From contig NC_009437.1 in the NCBI RefSeq assembly GCF_000016545.1, positions 1,653,501-1,717,500 of the forward strand: a DNA stretch of 64,000 nt. Reading direction: 5' to 3'. Source of the DNA: Caldicellulosiruptor saccharolyticus DSM 8903 (GTDB taxonomy: Bacteria > Bacillota > Thermoanaerobacteria > Caldicellulosiruptorales > Caldicellulosiruptoraceae). The number at the start of each line of letters is the position of its first letter. Positions within the stretch are counted from its first letter, which is position 1. The notes below the pieces were generated by a model. The model was not told the origin of the DNA and searched no databases. It worked only from the letters and a program-made list of their open reading frames with translations. Of this stretch, positions 60,836 to 64,000 are shown in pieces. Both the position numbers and the translations under genes were made by a program.

Positions 60836-61746
60836 ACTTCCTCATAAAATATTCGGAATTTTATATCCTGGTCATAGTTTCCAAAATTTCTTCCAAAAAG
60901 AGTAACTCCTCCAATGTTCTTTGCGTGATCAGGTACAGCAACTCTGAATCTTATTTCATTTTTGGACTCAATATCAATATCTTTTATAGTGACATTAGAA
61001 ATTTTAAATCCGTCTATATATGTCCCATCTTCTGAAACCGAAAGAAGTTTTAAAAGTCCATACTGGTTCCAGTTAGGGAACCACCAGTCAGGTGTAAAGA
61101 TTCCTTTAGTCTCTCCTCCGAAATCCCCTGGGCTTGTCCAGTAACCAAGTTCAACTCCATTTAAGTAAAAGTATATATCTGAAGGCCAGTTTTCACTAAC
61201 ACCTGGGGCTTCTGAAGAAATTTCAAATGAAATCTGAATTTCAACAGCTTTTTGATTTTGGCGCAGAAAATTGGGGATTATATATTCTACATAACCCTTT
61301 GTAAACCAGATAATATCACAGTTAACATGTTCAGGATGAGCAAAGTATTTGGGGTCATCCACCTCTCCAATTAACTTGTCTTTTGTAGCAAGTCCGCAGG
61401 TTGGATAAACCTCAAAGATAGAATAATTACCCACTTTGATTTCGCACTCATATAATTTTTGAGGATGCTTTGTGACAATATTAATAATTATTTTGTCTTC
61501 AACAAGACGGCAAATCTTTTGATTGCCATGTTTTCCTGAAGCTGCACTGATTGTAACAATCCCAGCAGCAATTAACTTTTTCATGTGCTGAGTAACTGCA
61601 CCATTTGTAAGTCCAAGTTTTTGCGCAATTTCGTTCATATTCATTTCACGATGCTTACTCAGAAGGTTTATAATTTCTAATCTTGCATCAGAAGCTAAGG
61701 CTTCAAAAAGTATTTTTGCTTCTTTGAGATTGTCTATTTGTTTCAT
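60832..61746 (-). CDS. ArsR-type transcriptional regulator with C-terminal sensor-like domain
   Basis: Product: 304 residues from ATG 61746 (AGGTGGT seven bases upstream on the minus strand). Residues 1-85 form a winged helix: AKILFEALASDARLEIINLL, MNEIAQKLGLTNGAVTQHMKKL. The remaining 215 residues are beta-rich (IFEVYPTCGLATKDKLIG, IQISFEISSEAPGVSENW, VELGYWTSPGDFGGE) and may bind a carbohydrate ligand; I cannot name the domain. It is divergent from a sugar ABC transporter and likely controls it. Its stop codon lies within the terminal bases of the adjacent tnpB element, so the natural C-terminus may have been replaced. Confidence 0.75.
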   Translation of the reverse strand: MKQIDNLKEAKILFEALASDARLEIINLLSKHREMNMNEIAQKLGLTNGAVTQHMKKLIAAGIVTISAASGKHGNQKICRLVEDKIIINIVTKHPQKLYECEIKVGNYSIFEVYPTCGLATKDKLIGEVDDPKYFAHPEHVNCDIIWFTKGYVEYIIPNFLRQNQKAVEIQISFEISSEAPGVSENWPSDIYFYLNGVELGYWTSPGDFGGETKGIFTPDWWFPNWNQYGLLKLLSVSEDGTYIDGFKISNVTIKDIDIESKNEIRFRVAVPDHAKNIGGVTLFGRNFGNYDQDIKFRIFYEEV

Positions 61747-61860
61747 TGATCTTACCACCTAATTTTTATTTTTTTATGTTTAAATAAGACTCTTTTATTT
61801 TATACTTTTTTAAAAGAAAAAGCAAGTGTATTTATAATTATCTAAAATTTTATTCAATAA

Positions 61861-61994
61861 ACTAAAATAAAAACTTTGAATAAAGCAAAAATGTGTTAAT
61901 ATGTAAATAAAAAAATTAAAATATACTTGACAAAATTATGGAGAGTTAATATAATAAAATTACAGTATTCATTTTAGTATAAATTATTTTAGTA
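61861..61994. promoter_or_regulatory. Candidate operator repeats in the divergent control region
   Basis: ATTTTAGTA occurs at 61971-61979 and again at 61986-61994, a 15-base period. The inverse ACTAAAAT lies at 61861-61868, and TTTTAGTATG overlaps the start codon at 62021. They flank the promoter at 61927. The window is very A/T-rich, so chance similarity is possible. Confidence 0.4.
61927..61955 (+). promoter_or_regulatory. Promoter of the sugar ABC transporter
   Basis: TTGACA (61927-61932) and TATAAT (61950-61955), both full consensus, are 17 bases apart. Such a strong promoter suits tight repressor control by the divergent ArsR-type protein. Confidence 0.85.
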
Positions 61995-62020
61995 ATATTT
62001 AAACAAAAGGAGGTTTTAGT

Positions 62021-63370
62021 ATGTTTAAGGGTTTGAGAAGAGTTTTAGTTGTAGGTATTTGTCTTGTGTTCCTAATTTCATTATCAGTTTTTGTGAATTT
62101 TGAAGCTTTGCCAACTCAGGCATCATCAAAAATCAAATTGACGTGGATGGGTTTTGGGCAACCTCAAGAAAAAGAAATATACACCAAATTAGTAAAAAAA
62201 TTTATGGAGAGGTACAAAAACATTACAGTTGATTACATCTGTACTGCTCCAGGGCAAGAATATGGTATGAAAATTCAGGCTGTGATGGCTTCTGGAAAAT
62301 TACCTGATGTATTTTATGTTCCACCTGAAAACTTAAGAGCATGGGTTGATGCTGGAAAACTTCTAAAAATAACTAAATATGTTAAAGTATCGAAAGAAAT
62401 TAATCTCAATAATGTTTGGCCACAAGCTATTTCACGTTATATGTATGATGGTAAAACTATAGGTAAAGGCGATATTTATGCTTTACCTAAGGATGTGGGC
62501 CCATTTGCATTTGGTTACAACAAAACTATGTTTAAAAAGGAAGGTATTCCACTTCCAGATCCAAAGAAACCATATACGTGGAATGAATTTGTCGAGATAT
62601 GCAAGAAAGTTACAAAAGATACAAACGGTGATGGTAAATTAGATCAATGGGGAACAGATTTAGATGTAAATTGGACACTCCATATGTTTGTATGGTCTAA
62701 TGGAGCAGATTGGTTAGACAGTACAAAAACTAAGGTTACAATTGACGATCCAAAATTCATTGAAGCGTTGCAGTTTTTTGCAGACTTACGTAATAAATAT
62801 AAAGTGACTCCAACTGCGGTACAAGGCCAGTCTATAAGCGGATATCAAAGGTGGTTAAATGGACAATTAGCTTTCTTCCCTGTTGGACCATGGGATGTTC
62901 CAGTTTATAATAAACTCAAATTTGAATATGATTTGATACCACCACCAGTTAGTCCACGAACTAAAAAGCCAGCAACTTGGTTAGGTTCTCTTGGCCTCGG
63001 AGTAGCAGCAAATACTAAATATCCTCAACAAGCTGTTGATTTGGCTGCATTTCTTTCAACAGATAGAGAAGGACAGAGAATGGCGTACCAATTAGGGCTA
63101 CAAATACCAAACTTAATTGATATGGCTAAAAATGAATACGTAAGATGGAAGGAAAAACCAAACAATAAAGTGGAATTTATCCGCATAGTAGAAGATTATG
63201 GAAGAAGATTTCCCTTTGAATACACTTATGATAGAGAATGGTATGATACATTCTATAGTGGTTTACAACCTGTATTGGACGGTAAAATGAGTGCAGAACA
63301 ATATTGTAAGCAGATAAAACCAAAAATTCAGAAATTGCTTGATAAGGCAAATCAGAAAGCAAAGAAATAA
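62021..63370 (+). CDS. Sugar ABC transporter substrate-binding protein
   Basis: Product: 449 residues from ATG 62021, behind AAGGAGG. A signal peptide covers residues 1-36 with cleavage near TQA-SS. The only N-terminal cysteine (in GICLVFL) is not in a lipobox, so the protein may be secreted or held by another means. The body follows the family 1 solute-binding pattern: KIKLTWMGFGQPQEKEIYT, VMASGKLPDVFYVPPENL, ALPKDVGPFAFGYNKTMFK and GWLNGQLAF-like QRWLNGQLAFFPVGPWD. Captures an oligosaccharide outside the cell; the ligand is unknown. First gene of the transporter operon, followed by an intercistronic hairpin. Confidence 0.9.
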   Translation: MFKGLRRVLVVGICLVFLISLSVFVNFEALPTQASSKIKLTWMGFGQPQEKEIYTKLVKKFMERYKNITVDYICTAPGQEYGMKIQAVMASGKLPDVFYVPPENLRAWVDAGKLLKITKYVKVSKEINLNNVWPQAISRYMYDGKTIGKGDIYALPKDVGPFAFGYNKTMFKKEGIPLPDPKKPYTWNEFVEICKKVTKDTNGDGKLDQWGTDLDVNWTLHMFVWSNGADWLDSTKTKVTIDDPKFIEALQFFADLRNKYKVTPTAVQGQSISGYQRWLNGQLAFFPVGPWDVPVYNKLKFEYDLIPPPVSPRTKKPATWLGSLGLGVAANTKYPQQAVDLAAFLSTDREGQRMAYQLGLQIPNLIDMAKNEYVRWKEKPNNKVEFIRIVEDYGRRFPFEYTYDREWYDTFYSGLQPVLDGKMSAEQYCKQIKPKIQKLLDKANQKAKK

Positions 63371-63388
63371 ATTATTGTAATGATATTT

Positions 63389-63423
63389 CCACTCCAGAGG
63401 TTGATATTGTGCCTCTGGAGTGG
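63389..63423 (+). terminator. Perfect 12-bp hairpin between binding-protein and permease genes
   Basis: CCACTCCAGAGG (63389-63400) pairs with CCTCTGGAGTGG (63412-63423) around an 11-base loop. Only TGCAATTTT follows, so termination would be partial. Such hairpins often protect the upstream mRNA and make binding protein exceed permease. Confidence 0.75.
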
Positions 63424-63504
63424 TGCAATTTTGAGTTATACTGAAGTTATAATTGAAAATAATTACTTTTGAAGATTTTTACAAAAAGGTTGGGTGTTGT
63501 AAGG

Positions 63505-64000
63505 ATGAAACTTTCAATTTATAGCAAGGAAAAAGTTGTAGGATATTTGTTTATATTAGCTCCGATTTTTCAGTTTTTTATATTTGCATTAGGTCCAATG
63601 GTTTATTCATTTTATGCAAGTTTCACTGATTGGGATGGTCTTACAAAACCAAGTTTTATAGGATTAGATAACTATAAGGAAATTATTCTTGACGATAGAT
63701 TTTGGAAAGCACTTTATAATACCGTTTTTTACATGGTGGGCATACCTATAGGAATGTTTTTGTCAATTATATTAGCAATACTTATGAATCAAAAATTAAA
63801 AGGCATAAGTATATACAGAGTCGTTTATTATATACCTAATATTTCTTCCTTAGTAGCAATAGCAATTTTATGGCAATGGATATATAATCCAGATTATGGA
63901 ATCCTAAATAATATGTTGTATAAATTATTTCATATTCAAGGACCCAATTGGCTATATAATACAACATGGGTAAAACCAGCAATAATTGTTGTAACCATTT
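63505..64000 (+). CDS. Sugar ABC transporter permease, MalF-like (3' end outside window)
   Basis: The reading frame begins at ATG 63505, encodes 165 residues and is open at the window end. N-terminal MKLSIYSKEKVVGYLFILAP precedes helix 1; PMVYSFYASFTDWDGLTKP and FIGLDNYKEIILDDRFWKAL are typical of family 1 permeases (UgpA/MalF/LacF type), followed by three further helices and IWQWIYNPDYGILN-like LWQWIYNPDYGILNNML. The cytoplasmic EAA loop lies beyond the window. Partner of the binding protein at 62021; a second permease gene is expected downstream. Confidence 0.92.
   Translation, partial: MKLSIYSKEKVVGYLFILAPIFQFFIFALGPMVYSFYASFTDWDGLTKPSFIGLDNYKEIILDDRFWKALYNTVFYMVGIPIGMFLSIILAILMNQKLKGISIYRVVYYIPNISSLVAIAILWQWIYNPDYGILNNMLYKLFHIQGPNWLYNTTWVKPAIIVVTI

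Noticed and set aside
1..64000. tRNA or rRNA genes
   Set aside because: No cloverleaf with TTCGANNC-type arm or rRNA-like sequence was noticed in the intergenic regions; this was a visual scan only.

Overview
The window looks like a chromosome segment from a low-GC, thermophilic, anaerobic Firmicute, most likely Caldicellulosiruptor or a close relative. This is inferred from gene content and codon style, not from a database match. Supporting signs are a six-subunit Ech-type [NiFe] hydrogenase with a full hyp maturation set, a ferredoxin-dependent 2-oxoacid oxidoreductase, a galTKE operon, GlpP-type glycerol control, many AGGAGG ribosome binding sites and consensus SigA promoters, and a sugar ABC transporter beside an ArsR-type regulator.

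Bases 1-9,600 are an accessory region. It opens with the 3' part of an ABC exporter gene. Two broken MMPL-type exporter 3' ends follow, inside a tandem duplication (528 identical bases, 1341-1868 and 3618-4145). Each duplicated unit carries a terminator, a promoter and a roughly 215-nt leader ending in a hairpin. Unit 1 then encodes a secreted protein resembling polymorphic toxin type 44 and an overlapping membrane-anchored DUF5412-like protein. Unit 2 has lost all but the last 35 codons of the toxin-like gene but keeps the partner. A diverged third leader (about 7285-7676) drives a secreted double-psi beta-barrel protein whose gene overlaps a membrane-anchored propeller-like protein. So the same leader architecture precedes 'exported protein plus overlapping membrane protein' cassettes. 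This is the most novel-looking part of the window. A broken NlpC/P60-like gene and propeller-like remnants lie between the cassettes.

Bases 9,600-42,500 are mostly housekeeping: azoreductase and Fe-alcohol dehydrogenase; a glycerol-3-phosphate oxidation operon with a leader terminator and the antiterminator GlpP; lon, engB and DUF523; a PocR/AraC regulator; galT-galK-galE; rho; cwlD; an OGG1-like glycosylase; prsW; an MFS protein; vapBC; rpmE; a DUF1385 protein, prmC and prfA; motAB; a ZIP transporter; a Sua5-type enzyme, a YwlE-type phosphatase and rlmH; argC-argB behind an ARG-box-like promoter; a large cell-wall amidase; and a HAD phosphatase.

Bases 42,600-56,700 form an energy-metabolism block: echABCDEF, hypABFCDE, a P-loop ATPase gene interrupted by a frameshift at an A7 run, and a four-subunit 2-oxoacid:ferredoxin oxidoreductase. 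Together they suggest that reduced ferredoxin from 2-oxoacid oxidation is reoxidised by Ech with H2 release and ion pumping. Bases 56,680-59,410 hold VanW, DUF2225 and heptad-repeat coiled-coil proteins. A frameshifted IS200/IS605-type tnpB with a right-end hairpin abuts the 3' end of an ArsR-type regulator. That regulator is divergent from a sugar ABC transporter, whose binding-protein gene is complete and whose first permease gene runs off the window. I saw no tRNA, rRNA or CRISPR array.
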